From: Variovorax sp. KK3
GTDB taxonomy: Bacteria; Pseudomonadota; Gammaproteobacteria; Burkholderiales; Burkholderiaceae_C
Direction of reading: 5' to 3'
Length of the DNA stretch: 49,695 nt
Assembly: GCF_001984055.1 (NCBI RefSeq)
Contig: NZ_LYVO01000052.1
Span: forward strand, 1-49,695
The notes beneath the pieces were generated by a model. It ran no database searches. It was not told where the DNA came from and saw only the letters and a program-made list of their open reading frames with translations. This document shows, piece by piece, positions 8,358-16,618 of the stretch (the first letter of the stretch is position 1; every line of letters begins with the position of its first letter). A program made the position numbers and the translations under genes.

Positions 8358-8969
8358 TCAGGCGACCAGGCCGCGCTGCCGCGCCGCGAAGCCGGCCTCG
8401 GAGCGGCTGGACACCTGCAAGGCGGCGAGCACCGCCTGGACGTGGCCGCGCACCGTGTTCTCCGACAGGTTGAGCCGCCGGCCGATGAGCTTGTTCGACA
8501 AGCCCTGGCACATGAGGTCGAGCACCTCGCTCTGGCGCGGCGTGAGCAGTGCGGCGCCCGCGTCGCCCACCGGCGCCTGGGCTGCTTCGCCTGCGACGGG
8601 CAGGCCTTGGCGCAGCTGGCCGATCACGCCGAGGATGCGGTCGGCCGGCTCGGCCTTCGAAACGAAGGCCGCGGCGCCGCGATCGAGCGCCAGCCGGATC
8701 TTCTGCGGCGAGACATCGGACGACAGAATGACCACCGCCGCCTCGGGCCACTTGCGCTTGACCAGCGCGATGCCCTCGAGGCCGTTGAGCCCGTGCAGCT
8801 GGATGTCAAGCAGCACCAGCGCCGGGTCCTGCATGGGGGTGCGCAGCGCTTCCTCGAGCGAGGCCGCCTCGGCCACTTCGAGCCCGTCGATGCCGGCATC
8901 GAGCACCATGCGCAGCCCGCAGCGGAACAGCGCGTGGTCGTCGACGAGGAGGATGCGGGGCGGCAACAT
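8358..8969 (-). CDS. NarL/LuxR-family response regulator
   Basis: Receiver domain at residues 1-120 (ILLVDDHALFRCGL; phospho-acceptor Asp55 in LLDIQLHG; SSDVS; SKAEP with the conserved Lys), then a LuxR-type helix-turn-helix at about 140-203 (LTPRQSEVLDLMCQGLSNKL...LNLSENTVRGHV). The start at 8969 puts the receiver strand right at the N-terminus, as usual. A longer form from an ATG at 9032 would add 21 residues that look non-native. It is probably co-transcribed with the hybrid kinase downstream, its likely partner. It is divergent from the 91-residue gene at 9115, so the 145-base space between them probably holds both promoters. Confidence 0.88.
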   Translation of the reverse strand: MLPPRILLVDDHALFRCGLRMVLDAGIDGLEVAEAASLEEALRTPMQDPALVLLDIQLHGLNGLEGIALVKRKWPEAAVVILSSDVSPQKIRLALDRGAAAFVSKAEPADRILGVIGQLRQGLPVAGEAAQAPVGDAGAALLTPRQSEVLDLMCQGLSNKLIGRRLNLSENTVRGHVQAVLAALQVSSRSEAGFAARQRGLVA

Positions 8970-9114
8970 GGGGAAAGCGAGCGTGGTGCCCACGCATTTT
9001 GCCGAAGTCGCCCCCTTGCGCGGCCGGTCCAAATGGACTATTTACGCCGGCGCGCACAGCGGCGACCATCGCTGCAACAACAATTTCACGCTTGCTGCGC
9101 CTTCCGTCTTCGAC

Positions 9115-9390
9115 ATGAAACCCCTGGTCGAAATCCAGTGCCTCGGCCCCGAAGCCTTCACCTACCGCATCAGCGCCTTCGTCGCCGGTGCGGAGGAGGC
9201 GGGCGACAGCGCGACCTTCGATTCGTTGTCGCACTGCCTGTACGACGCCGGCGCCGTGCTGGCCAACTACTTCTCGAGCGTGGAGCTCAACGTCGACGGG
9301 CTGTTCGTGGGCTCCTACGCGGTCGACGCGCTGTGCCGCCACTCCAGGCGCGTGGCGCAGCGCATCCAGCAGCACTTTCAGCCGGCCTGA
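9115..9390 (+). CDS. conserved-looking hypothetical protein, 91 residues
   Basis: A small soluble, acidic protein with alternating beta-type stretches (VEIQCLGPEAFTYRISAF) followed by two helices (LYDAGAVLANYFSS and HSRRVAQRIQQHF). The balanced composition and protein-like pattern make it a credible gene. No signal peptide, membrane segment or recognised motif is seen. It is divergent from the LuxR-type regulator and converges with the LysR gene, 18 bases away. Its position beside the two-component pair suggests it may be a regulated target, but this is inference only. Confidence 0.6.
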   Translation: MKPLVEIQCLGPEAFTYRISAFVAGAEEAGDSATFDSLSHCLYDAGAVLANYFSSVELNVDGLFVGSYAVDALCRHSRRVAQRIQQHFQPA

Positions 9391-9408
9391 GGCCGCGCTC
9401 CTCTCCCC

Positions 9409-10317
9409 TCATTTGTCCTTCAGCGCACGCCGCAGCGTGTCGATGAAGCTGCGGCTGGCCGCCGACAGCGAACGGCCGCGCTTCGTCACCACGAAGACGT
9501 CGCGCGACACGCGAGGCGCCGTCAGGCTGCGCACCACCAGCGAGGCATCGCCGGACGCCCGGGCGAAGGCCGACGGCATGATCGACGGGCCCATGCCGCT
9601 GGCCGTCATCCACAGCGCGGTGGACAGAAACGACACCTCGTTGACCACGTTGAGCGCCACGCCGGCCTGCGCCGCCGTGCCGTCGATCAGCGGGCGGATG
9701 CCGTAGCCCGGCCGCACGGTGATCAGCGCGTGTCCGGCCAGCTCGGTCCAGCGCACGGGCTTCGCGCTGGCCGCCAGCGGATGCCCGCGCGCGCACACCA
9801 GGCTCAGGTGGTCGCGCAGCAGGGTCTGCGTTTCGACCTCGGCGCCCGCGCGCTCGGGCGTGCCGATGCCGAAGTCGACGTGCTCGCCGATGATGCGCGA
9901 CACGAACTGGTCGGGCGCGCAGTCGTCCACCACCACCCGCACCTGCGGATGGGCCTCGCCGAAGCGGCGGATCGCGGAGGGCATCAGAAACGACGCCAGC
10001 GTGGGCGTGATGGCCAGGCAGACGCGCCCGCGCTGCAGTTGCGACAGCTCGCGGAAATCGGCCGACAGCGAATCGACGTCGCGCAGGATGCGCTCGGCCG
10101 CGGGCAGCATCTCGTCGGCCGCCGCCGTGGCTTGCAGCGAACGCGTGGTGCGGTCGAAGAGGCGCGTGCCCAGTCCCTCTTCGAGCTGGCGGATCAGCAT
10201 GCTCACCGCCGACTGCGTGACGTAGAGCTTCTCGGCTGCAGCGCTGAGCTTTCGCAACTGGTACACGGCGAGGAAGGCGCGCAGTTGGCGGATCGTCGGG
10301 CTGAACTTCGGATTCAT
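9409..10317 (-). CDS. LysR-family transcriptional regulator
   Basis: A 302-residue protein of normal LysR length. The winged helix-turn-helix occupies residues 1-65 (LRAFLAVYQLRKLSAAAEKL, VTQSAVSMLIRQLEEGLG, RLFDRTTRSLQAT). It is followed by the linker helix and a two-lobed effector domain (LAITPTLASFLMP; FGIGTPE; LSLVCARGHPLA). It is divergent from the Bug receptor and FAD-hydroxylase operon, the classical arrangement in which LysR binds the shared intergenic region and activates the operon in response to a pathway intermediate. The effector is probably the aromatic or organic acid handled by that operon. Confidence 0.93.
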   Translation of the reverse strand: MNPKFSPTIRQLRAFLAVYQLRKLSAAAEKLYVTQSAVSMLIRQLEEGLGTRLFDRTTRSLQATAAADEMLPAAERILRDVDSLSADFRELSQLQRGRVCLAITPTLASFLMPSAIRRFGEAHPQVRVVVDDCAPDQFVSRIIGEHVDFGIGTPERAGAEVETQTLLRDHLSLVCARGHPLAASAKPVRWTELAGHALITVRPGYGIRPLIDGTAAQAGVALNVVNEVSFLSTALWMTASGMGPSIMPSAFARASGDASLVVRSLTAPRVSRDVFVVTKRGRSLSAASRSFIDTLRRALKDK

Positions 10318-10330
10318 CAGGTCAGATCAT

Positions 10331-10344
10331 ATTTCGTTCGAAAT
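10331..10344. promoter_or_regulatory. candidate LysR operator (palindrome) between divergent genes
   Basis: The 104-base space between the LysR gene and the Bug operon is AT-rich compared with its surroundings. It contains ATTTCGTTCGAAAT, a palindrome with 6-base arms around a 2-base centre. A related half-site ATTTACGAAT follows at about 10351. Position and symmetry fit a recognition site for the adjacent LysR regulator. The assignment is by position only. Confidence 0.35.
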
Positions 10345-10388
10345 TTATTGATTTACGAATGAATGACGCTGCCGTTCAATCGGCCTCG

Positions 10389-10412
10389 GAGACATCACGA
10401 GAGACATCACGA
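10389..10412 (+). repeat. perfect 12-bp tandem direct repeat (x2) just upstream of the Bug receptor gene
   Basis: GAGACATCACGA occurs twice head to tail at 10389-10400 and 10401-10412, with a degenerate third copy running into the ribosome-binding site (GAGGAACATCGATG). It could be a small slippage duplication in the leader, or a repeated contact site. Confidence 0.6.
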
Positions 10413-10421
10413 GGAACATCG

Positions 10422-11408
10422 ATGAAGACATTCGCCCGCGCCCTTGGCTGGTTGGCCGCTTCCGCCGGCCTGCTCGCCGCTGCACCTGCGTACGCGCAGG
10501 GAGCCGACGCCTATCCCTCGAAGCCGATCCGCATGATCGTGACCTTTCCGCCCGGCGGCAGCGCCGACGCGGTGGTGCGCATGCTGGTGCCGCGGCTCAA
10601 CGACAAGCTGGGCCAGCCGGTGGTGGTTGACAACCGCCCTGGTGCCGGCGGCAACGTGGGCCTGACGGCGGTCGCCAAGTCGCCGGGCGACGGCTACACG
10701 CTGGGCGTGGGCGCGGCCGGCGCGCTGTCGGCCAACGCCAGCCTGTACGCGCAGATGCCCTTCGACCCGATCAAGGACTTCAAGCCGGTCGGCATGCTGG
10801 CCGCGATTCCGTTCGTGATCGTGGGCCATCCCTCGCTGGAGGCGAAGACGCTGCCGCAGCTCGTCGCGCTGGCGCGCTCGCAACCGGGCAAGCTCTCGAT
10901 CGGCCATGGCGGCAACGGCACGGCGATGCATCTGTCGTCGGCGCTCTTCGCGCAGATGGCGCAGCTGCAGCTGGTCGAAGTGCCTTACCGCGGCTCCGGC
11001 CCGGCGGCGGTCGACGCGATCGCGGGCCAGGTGCCGCTGGCGGTGGTCGACCTGCCCTCGTCGCTGCAGCAGATCAAGGCCGGCAAGCTGACCGCTTTCG
11101 CCGTCACCAGCCCGCAGCGCCTGCCCATGCTGCCGGAGGTGCCGACGGTGGCCGAAGCCGGCTTGTCCGGCTACGACGCCGTCGGTTGGTTCGGCGTGGT
11201 GGCGCCGGCCGACACGCCGGCACCGGTGGTCGCGCGACTCAACGCCGAGCTCAACGCAGCCCTGCGCGACGAGAACACGCAGGCGGCCATGCGCAACCTC
11301 GGCGTGGAGCCGGCACCGGGCACGCCCAAGGCTTTCGAGGACTACATCCGCAGCGAAACGAAGAAGTGGTCGCAGGTCATCAAGACCGCCAACATCAAGC
11401 TCGATTGA
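10422..11408 (+). CDS. Bug-family tripartite tricarboxylate transporter substrate-binding protein
   Basis: A 328-residue periplasmic binding protein. A Sec signal ends near ...AAAPAYAQG, followed by the hallmark YPSKPIRMIVTFPPGGSADA, VVVDNRPGAGGNVG, DGYTLGVGAAG and the C-terminal W-x-x-V-I-K motif of the Bug family. The ATG at 10422 is preferred over an upstream in-frame ATG because it is preceded by GAGG and opens the signal peptide. Bug proteins capture small carboxylates; many have no dedicated membrane TctAB partner, and none is seen here. A single base separates its stop from the start of the FAD hydroxylase, so the receptor probably binds the hydroxylase substrate or a related acid. Confidence 0.93.
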   Translation: MKTFARALGWLAASAGLLAAAPAYAQGADAYPSKPIRMIVTFPPGGSADAVVRMLVPRLNDKLGQPVVVDNRPGAGGNVGLTAVAKSPGDGYTLGVGAAGALSANASLYAQMPFDPIKDFKPVGMLAAIPFVIVGHPSLEAKTLPQLVALARSQPGKLSIGHGGNGTAMHLSSALFAQMAQLQLVEVPYRGSGPAAVDAIAGQVPLAVVDLPSSLQQIKAGKLTAFAVTSPQRLPMLPEVPTVAEAGLSGYDAVGWFGVVAPADTPAPVVARLNAELNAALRDENTQAAMRNLGVEPAPGTPKAFEDYIRSETKKWSQVIKTANIKLD

Positions 11409-11409
11409 A

Positions 11410-13056
11410 ATGAACGAAGCAATGAAAGCCGACGTCCTGATCGTGGGCGCCGGCCCGGTCGGCCTGACCCTGGCCATGGACCTGGCCTCGCGCGGCGTGA
11501 AAGTGCTGGTGGCCGAAACGCGCCGCTACGCCGAGCCGCCCAACGTCAAGTGCAACCACGTGTCGGCGCGCAGCATGGAGGTGTTTCGGCGCCTGGGCGT
11601 GGCGCAGAAGCTGCGCGATGCGGGCTTGCCCGCCGACCATCCGAACGACGTGGTGTTCCGAACGAGCGTGACGGGCATCGAGCTCACGCGCATCCCCATC
11701 CCTTGCCGGCGCGACCGCTACACCGAGACCGAAGGCCCCGACGCCTGGTGGCCGACGCCGGAGCCGCCGCACCGCATCAACCAGCTGTTCCTGGAGCCGA
11801 TCCTGCTCGAGCACGCCGCTTCGCAGCCGAACATCACCATCCTCAACCGCACCCAGGTGACGGACTTCGAGCAGGACACCGATGGCGTGAGCGCGAACGC
11901 CATCGACCTGGATGGCGGCCCTGCGCGCCACATCCGCTGCCGCTACCTGGTGGGATGCGACGGCGGCGCTTCGGGTGTGCGCAAGCGCATGGGCGCGAAG
12001 CTGGAGGGCACGGCGGTCATCCAGCGCGTGCAGTCCACTTACATCCGTGCGCCGCAGCTGCGCGCGCTGATCCCGGGCAAGCCCGCGTGGTCCTACTACT
12101 CGGTGAATCCGCGGCGCTGCGGCACGATGTTCGCGATCGACGGGCACGAGACCTGGCTCGTGCACAACCACCTGAACGCCGAAGAGCCCGAGTTCGATTC
12201 GGTCGACCGCGACCGCTCGATCCGCGAGATCCTCGGCGTGGGCGACGACTTTCGCTACGACGTGATCAGCAAGGAAGACTGGGTGGGCCGCCGCCTGGTG
12301 GCAGACCGCTTCCGCGACCGCCGCGTCTTCCTGGCCGGCGACGCCGCCCACCTGTGGGTGCCCTATGCGGGCTACGGCATGAACGCGGGCATCGCCGACG
12401 CGGTCAACCTGGGCTGGCTGCTCAGTGCCTGCGTGCAGGGCTGGGCCGACGAGCGCTTGCTCGATGCCTACGAGGCCGAGCGGCAGCCGATCACCGAGCA
12501 GGTCTCGCATTTCGCGATGGACCATGCGCAGAAGATGATCCGCGCCCGCCGCGCCGTGCCGCCGGACATCGAGGCGGCCGGGCCCGCGGGCGATGCGCTG
12601 CGTGCCGAGGTGGGCCGCGAGGCCTACGAGCTCAACGTGCAGCAGTTCTGCTGCGCCGGGCTCAACTTCGGCTACTACTACACGGGCTCGCCGATCATCG
12701 TGGCGGACGACGAAGCGCCGCCGGCCTATTCGATGGGCGGCTTCACGCCTTCGACCGTGCCGGGCTGCCGTGCGCCGCATCTGTGGTTGGCCGATGGTCG
12801 CTCGCTGTACGACGCCTTCGGGCCGGGCTACACCTTGCTGCGCTTCGACCGCAGCGTCGACATCCGCGCGCTCGAAGAAGCAGCCCGCGAGTCCGGCATG
12901 CCGCTGGTGGTGCTCGACGTGGAAACGGATGGGTTGCCGAGCGCCTACCGGCACCGCCTGGTGCTGTGCCGCGCCGACCAGCACGTCGCCTGGCGCGGTG
13001 ACGGGTTGCCGGCGAATGCAGGCGCGCTGGTCGGCACGCTGCGCGGCGCCGGCTGA
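11410..13056 (+). CDS. FAD-dependent monooxygenase (class A aromatic hydroxylase, MhpA/PheA-like)
   Basis: A 548-residue flavoprotein of the PHBH-fold aromatic hydroxylase family. Motifs are the dinucleotide site GAGPVG near residue 13, the DG motif VGCDGGASGVR, and the GD motif VFLAGDAAHLWVPYAGYGMN, which binds FAD ribitol. The length and the thioredoxin-like C-terminal domain (from about residue 440) match the larger MhpA/phenol-hydroxylase branch. It would hydroxylate an aromatic ring with NAD(P)H and O2. It is translationally coupled to the Bug receptor (1-base gap) and controlled by the divergent LysR. The exact aromatic substrate is unknown. Confidence 0.92.
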   Translation: MNEAMKADVLIVGAGPVGLTLAMDLASRGVKVLVAETRRYAEPPNVKCNHVSARSMEVFRRLGVAQKLRDAGLPADHPNDVVFRTSVTGIELTRIPIPCRRDRYTETEGPDAWWPTPEPPHRINQLFLEPILLEHAASQPNITILNRTQVTDFEQDTDGVSANAIDLDGGPARHIRCRYLVGCDGGASGVRKRMGAKLEGTAVIQRVQSTYIRAPQLRALIPGKPAWSYYSVNPRRCGTMFAIDGHETWLVHNHLNAEEPEFDSVDRDRSIREILGVGDDFRYDVISKEDWVGRRLVADRFRDRRVFLAGDAAHLWVPYAGYGMNAGIADAVNLGWLLSACVQGWADERLLDAYEAERQPITEQVSHFAMDHAQKMIRARRAVPPDIEAAGPAGDALRAEVGREAYELNVQQFCCAGLNFGYYYTGSPIIVADDEAPPAYSMGGFTPSTVPGCRAPHLWLADGRSLYDAFGPGYTLLRFDRSVDIRALEEAARESGMPLVVLDVETDGLPSAYRHRLVLCRADQHVAWRGDGLPANAGALVGTLRGAG

Positions 13057-13070
13057 CGCTTGTTCACGAA

Positions 13071-14042
13071 TCAGTGCATGGCCGCCTGGCCCGACCGGCT
13101 GCGCCGCCATGCCGCCGGCGGGCATCCGTACTCGCGCCGGAACGCGCGGCTGAAGGCCGTGTCGGTCTGGTAGCCCACGTCTTCGGCGATGCGCGCCAGC
13201 GGCGCATTGCTGCGACTCAGCAGGTTGGCCGCCATCAGCATGCGCCACTGCGTGAGGTACTGCATGGGCGCGCTCCCCACCAGCTGCTGAAAACGCTCGG
13301 CCAGCACCGAGCGCGAGGTGCCGGCGGTGCGCGCCAGTTCTTCCAGCGTCCAGGCCTGGGCGGGGCTGCCGTGCAAAGCCGTCAGCGCACTGCCGACGAT
13401 GCGGTCGCCCATGCCGGCCAGCCAGCCCGTGCGGCCTTCGTCCTGCTCGTTCATGTACAGGCGCAGCACCTCGATGAAGAGCAGCTCTGCCAGCTTGGCC
13501 AGCACCCCTGCGCCGCCGGGGCGTGGCGAGCGCGCTTCGGCCAGGGCGTAGCGCACCGAGCTTTCGAGCCAGATGCCGGCGTCCGAACCGCGCACGTTCA
13601 CGCGCACCAGCCGCGGCAGGCCCGTGAGCATCATGCGTGCGAGCTTGGCGTCGCAGGCCAGGTAGCCGCAGACCAGGCGCGTGGTAACACCGCCGCCGCC
13701 ATAGGCCAGCATGCGCGGGCGGCGCGACAGCACCTGGTCGAGGCGGGCGCCGGTGGCCGGCGGCAGGCCGGGCTCGGAGGTCATGCGGTGCGCGTCGCCG
13801 TGCGGGAACACGATCGCATCGCCGGCGACGAGGCGCACCGGCGGCTCGCCGGCCATCTCGACGAAGCATTCGCCGTGCGTGATCAGGTGAAAGATCACCA
13901 CCCGCTCGGCACCGGGCTCGAGGAAGGGCGCCGCCACCTCGGCGGGCGGCGACTGGTAGCACCAGGGCGCGCTGAAGCGGGCATGGATGAAGATCGCGCC
14001 CACCAGGCGAACCACGCGCAGGATCTCGGAAAGTGCGTCCAT
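13071..14042 (-). CDS. AraC-family transcriptional regulator with cupin ligand domain
   Basis: A 323-residue protein. The N-terminal half is an AraC-type cupin sensor (about residues 15-190; HLITHGECFVEM, AGDAIVFPHGDAHRM). The C-terminal AraC DNA-binding domain carries two helix-turn-helices (WTLEELARTAGTSRSVLAERF; NAPLARIAEDVGYQTDTAFSRAF, then FRREYGCPPAAWR). The start at 14042 is chosen because the downstream sequence is continuous cupin-type and the upstream frame overlaps the OsmC gene. It lies 23 bases downstream of the OsmC-like gene on the same strand. The regulated genes are probably the OsmC-like gene or the divergent methyltransferases; this is inference from context. Confidence 0.9.
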   Translation of the reverse strand: MDALSEILRVVRLVGAIFIHARFSAPWCYQSPPAEVAAPFLEPGAERVVIFHLITHGECFVEMAGEPPVRLVAGDAIVFPHGDAHRMTSEPGLPPATGARLDQVLSRRPRMLAYGGGGVTTRLVCGYLACDAKLARMMLTGLPRLVRVNVRGSDAGIWLESSVRYALAEARSPRPGGAGVLAKLAELLFIEVLRLYMNEQDEGRTGWLAGMGDRIVGSALTALHGSPAQAWTLEELARTAGTSRSVLAERFQQLVGSAPMQYLTQWRMLMAANLLSRSNAPLARIAEDVGYQTDTAFSRAFRREYGCPPAAWRRSRSGQAAMH

Positions 14043-14065
14043 GGCCGTGAACGTCCGCGGTGCGG

Positions 14066-14593
14066 TCAGGCCAGCTCGACGTGCAGGGCCAGCGGCGTGG
14101 CGTTCTGCGTCGCGTTCGGAATCGGCGAACGACGGATGGCCGCCTCGACCAGCAGGCGCAGCCGCTCCGGCGCCACGCCCGCCGCGCCGATGCGCACCTG
14201 CAACTGCATGTCGCGCGGCCCGGCATAGACGGCCTGCCCATCGGGCTCCGCCACGCCGACCAGCCCGCGCGTGTCCGAGCGGCTGCCCACGTGCGCCTCG
14301 AGCGCATCCAGCGCGATGCCTTCGGCCGCCGCCGCCATGGCGACGGAGGTGGCGGCGCAGGCTGCGATGCCGGCGCGGAACAGCCAGCCGGGTGTGACGC
14401 GGTCGCCGGTGCCGCCGAGCTCGCAGGGCATGTCGGTCATCAGGCGGGTGCCGTTGGCGTGGGTGGATTCCACGCGCACCCCGCCTTGCCAGCGCGCGGT
14501 GGCCGGCGCGTCGTCGTGCAGTCCCATCTCGGGCCGGCGCTCCAGCACCGTTCCGGCGCGTTGCAATGCGGCAGCGATGTCTTGCATGCTCAT
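14066..14593 (-). CDS. OsmC-family protein lacking the second conserved cysteine
   Basis: A 175-residue OsmC/Ohr-fold protein: an N-terminal beta-sheet part (ARWQGGVRVESTH), the central helix with the first conserved Cys (RAGIAACAATSVAM) and a C-terminal helix and strand. In peroxidase members a second Cys lies in a CPVS-type motif near the C-terminus. Here the corresponding stretch reads AAIRRSPIPNATQNA and has no Cys. This member may therefore not be a thiol peroxidase. The start at 14593 has GGAGAGACAACG before it; upstream in-frame codons look non-coding. It probably shares a transcript with the AraC regulator. Confidence 0.85.
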   Translation of the reverse strand: MSMQDIAAALQRAGTVLERRPEMGLHDDAPATARWQGGVRVESTHANGTRLMTDMPCELGGTGDRVTPGWLFRAGIAACAATSVAMAAAAEGIALDALEAHVGSRSDTRGLVGVAEPDGQAVYAGPRDMQLQVRIGAAGVAPERLRLLVEAAIRRSPIPNATQNATPLALHVELA

Positions 14594-14821
14594 CGTTGTC
14601 TCTCCGGGGGTGGGTGGTCGGAATTGTGGTCGCCTCGCGCTCGGGGGCCAACTAGGCCGAACAGCCGATGCCATCACGCGGACGATCGGTCAAACCGCGG
14701 CGACGCAGGGGCAGGACGCGCGGGGGCCTTGCGTGTTCCAGTTCAGTCAGGCCCGACGCACCTGTGCAGGCCGGCCTTTCGAAGTTCCATTCATCCCATC
14801 GATCCCCTGGAGCACTGCAAC

Positions 14822-15637
14822 ATGAATGCACCGACCACCGACCTCAACGCCCTCAAGACCCGCCAGCAGGCGGCCTGGTCGAGCGGCGACTACGCCATCA
14901 TCGGCACCACGCTGCAGATCGTCGGCGAACAGCTGGCCGAGGCCTGCGACCTGCGCTGCGACGAGGCCGTGCTCGACGTGGCCGCCGGCAACGGCAACGC
15001 CACGCTGGCGGCGGCGCGGCGCGGCTGCCGGGTCACGTCCACCGACTACGTGCCCTCGCTGCTGGACCGTGGCGCCGAGCGCGCCAAGGCCGAGCGCCTG
15101 GACGTGAAGTTCCAGGTCGCCGACGTCGAGGCCCTGCCCTTCGGCGACGCGAGCTTCGATGCCGTGCTGTCCACCTTCGGCGTGATGTTCGCGCCGGACC
15201 ACGCGAAATCGGCCGCCGAGATGCTGCGCGTGGTGCGCCCCGGCGGACGCATCGGCATGGCCAACTGGACGCCCGAGGGCTTCATCGGCCAGCTGTTCAA
15301 GACCCTGGGCCGCCAGGTGCCGCCGCCCGCGGGTGTGCAGCCGCCGTCGATGTGGGGCAACGAAGCGCACCTGCGCTCGCTGTTCGGCGACGCCGCGGAG
15401 GTGCGCACGGCCTCGCGCATCTTCAACTTCCGCTACCGCTCCGCGGCGCACTTCATCGACGTCTTCCGCACCTGGTACGGCCCGGTGCTCAAGGCCTTCG
15501 CAAGCCTGCCGCCCGAGAAGGCGACGGTGCTGGAACAGGAACTGACCGAGCTGCTGAACCGGCTGAACGTCGCCGGGCCGGATTCGCTGGTGGTGCCGAG
15601 CGAATACCTCGAGATCGTCGTCACACGCCGCCGCTGA
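14822..15637 (+). CDS. class I SAM-dependent methyltransferase (UbiE/Methyltransf_11-like)
   Basis: A 271-residue cytosolic methyltransferase. The SAM-binding motif I is LDVAAGNGNATLAAA (about residues 51-65), then the acidic motif STDYVPSLL, motif II/III FDAVLSTFGVMFAPDH and the post-motif RVVRPGGRIGM. The 228-base divergent space to the OsmC gene holds a GGAG ribosome-binding site but no promoter I can defend. It is followed after 59 bases by a second methyltransferase of different sequence. The acceptor molecule is unknown. Confidence 0.88.
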   Translation: MNAPTTDLNALKTRQQAAWSSGDYAIIGTTLQIVGEQLAEACDLRCDEAVLDVAAGNGNATLAAARRGCRVTSTDYVPSLLDRGAERAKAERLDVKFQVADVEALPFGDASFDAVLSTFGVMFAPDHAKSAAEMLRVVRPGGRIGMANWTPEGFIGQLFKTLGRQVPPPAGVQPPSMWGNEAHLRSLFGDAAEVRTASRIFNFRYRSAAHFIDVFRTWYGPVLKAFASLPPEKATVLEQELTELLNRLNVAGPDSLVVPSEYLEIVVTRRR

Positions 15638-15696
15638 ACGCCGCAGGCGCCACGCCGCCGCCGAACGCCGACGGACGCCGCCGACGAGGGGCCGTC

Positions 15697-16524
15697 ATGG
15701 AGCCACGCCTGCAGCGCAGGATCCAGCGCTACGGCTGGGACCTGGCGGCCACCGACTACGAGCGGCTGTGGCAGGCGCAGCTGGCACCGGCGCATGACGC
15801 CGTGCTGGCCCATGCCGCGCTCCGGCCCGGCGAGCGCGTGCTCGACGTGGCCTGCGGCACCGGCCTGGTGTCGCTCGCGGCGGCCGAGGCGGTGCGACCG
15901 GCGGGCCACGTGCTGGGCACCGACCTGTCGCAAGGCATGGTCGACGCCGCGCGCGAGCGTGCGGCCCGGCAAGGCCTGCACCACGTCGACTTCGAGCGCA
16001 TGGACGCCGAGCAGCTCGCGCTGCCCGATGCGGGCTTCGACGTGGCGCTGTGCGCGCTCGGCCTCATGTACGTGCCCGGACCGGAGGCCGCGCTGCGCGA
16101 GCTGCGGCGCGTGCTGCGCCCCGGCGGCCGGCTGGTGCTGGCCGTATGGGGCGAACGCGCGCGCTGCGGCTGGTCCGCCCTGTTCCCCATCGTCGATGCC
16201 GAGGTGCGCAGCGAGGTCTGCCCCTTGTTCTTTCGCCTCGGGCAGCTGGACACGCTGGCCCGGCTGTGCACCGAGGCGGGCTTCGGGCGGGTCGAGCACC
16301 AACGCATCGCCACCACCCTGCGTTATGCCGACGGCGACGAAGCCTGCGGTGCCGCCTTCGCAGGCGGGCCCGTCGCGTTGGCCTGGTCGCGCTTCGACAG
16401 CCCGGTGCGCTCGCGCGTGCAGGGGCGTTACCTCGATGCGATCGCCGGCTGGCGGGAGGGGCAGGGCTATCGCATTCCCGGCGAATTCGTGATCGTCTCC
16501 GCCACCACGCCGCGCGTCGACTGA
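15697..16524 (+). CDS. class I SAM-dependent methyltransferase (UbiE-like)
   Basis: A 275-residue methyltransferase with motif I VLDVACGTGLVSLAAA (about residues 48-63), TDLSQGMVDAAR, the motif FDVALCALGLMYVPGPE and LRPGGRLVLAVWGE. GAGGGG precedes the ATG. It is only distantly similar to the methyltransferase upstream, so this is a functional pair and not a recent duplication. The two probably form a short operon divergent from OsmC/AraC. The C-terminal 100 residues, which would set acceptor specificity, match nothing I recognise. Confidence 0.88.
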   Translation: MEPRLQRRIQRYGWDLAATDYERLWQAQLAPAHDAVLAHAALRPGERVLDVACGTGLVSLAAAEAVRPAGHVLGTDLSQGMVDAARERAARQGLHHVDFERMDAEQLALPDAGFDVALCALGLMYVPGPEAALRELRRVLRPGGRLVLAVWGERARCGWSALFPIVDAEVRSEVCPLFFRLGQLDTLARLCTEAGFGRVEHQRIATTLRYADGDEACGAAFAGGPVALAWSRFDSPVRSRVQGRYLDAIAGWREGQGYRIPGEFVIVSATTPRVD

Positions 16525-16618
16525 GCGTGCTGCGTCCGCGCAGGCGCAGGCGCAGCTGATGGCACACACAGCCTGACGCGGGCCGCCGGCGAACCCCGCG
16601 AGCCCGCCGTGGGCCGCC

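Noticed and set aside
11395..14307. A 970-codon minus-strand open frame across the FAD hydroxylase and AraC genes
   Set aside because: It is antisense to the hydroxylase and in the wrong frame for AraC; the composition is shadow-like.
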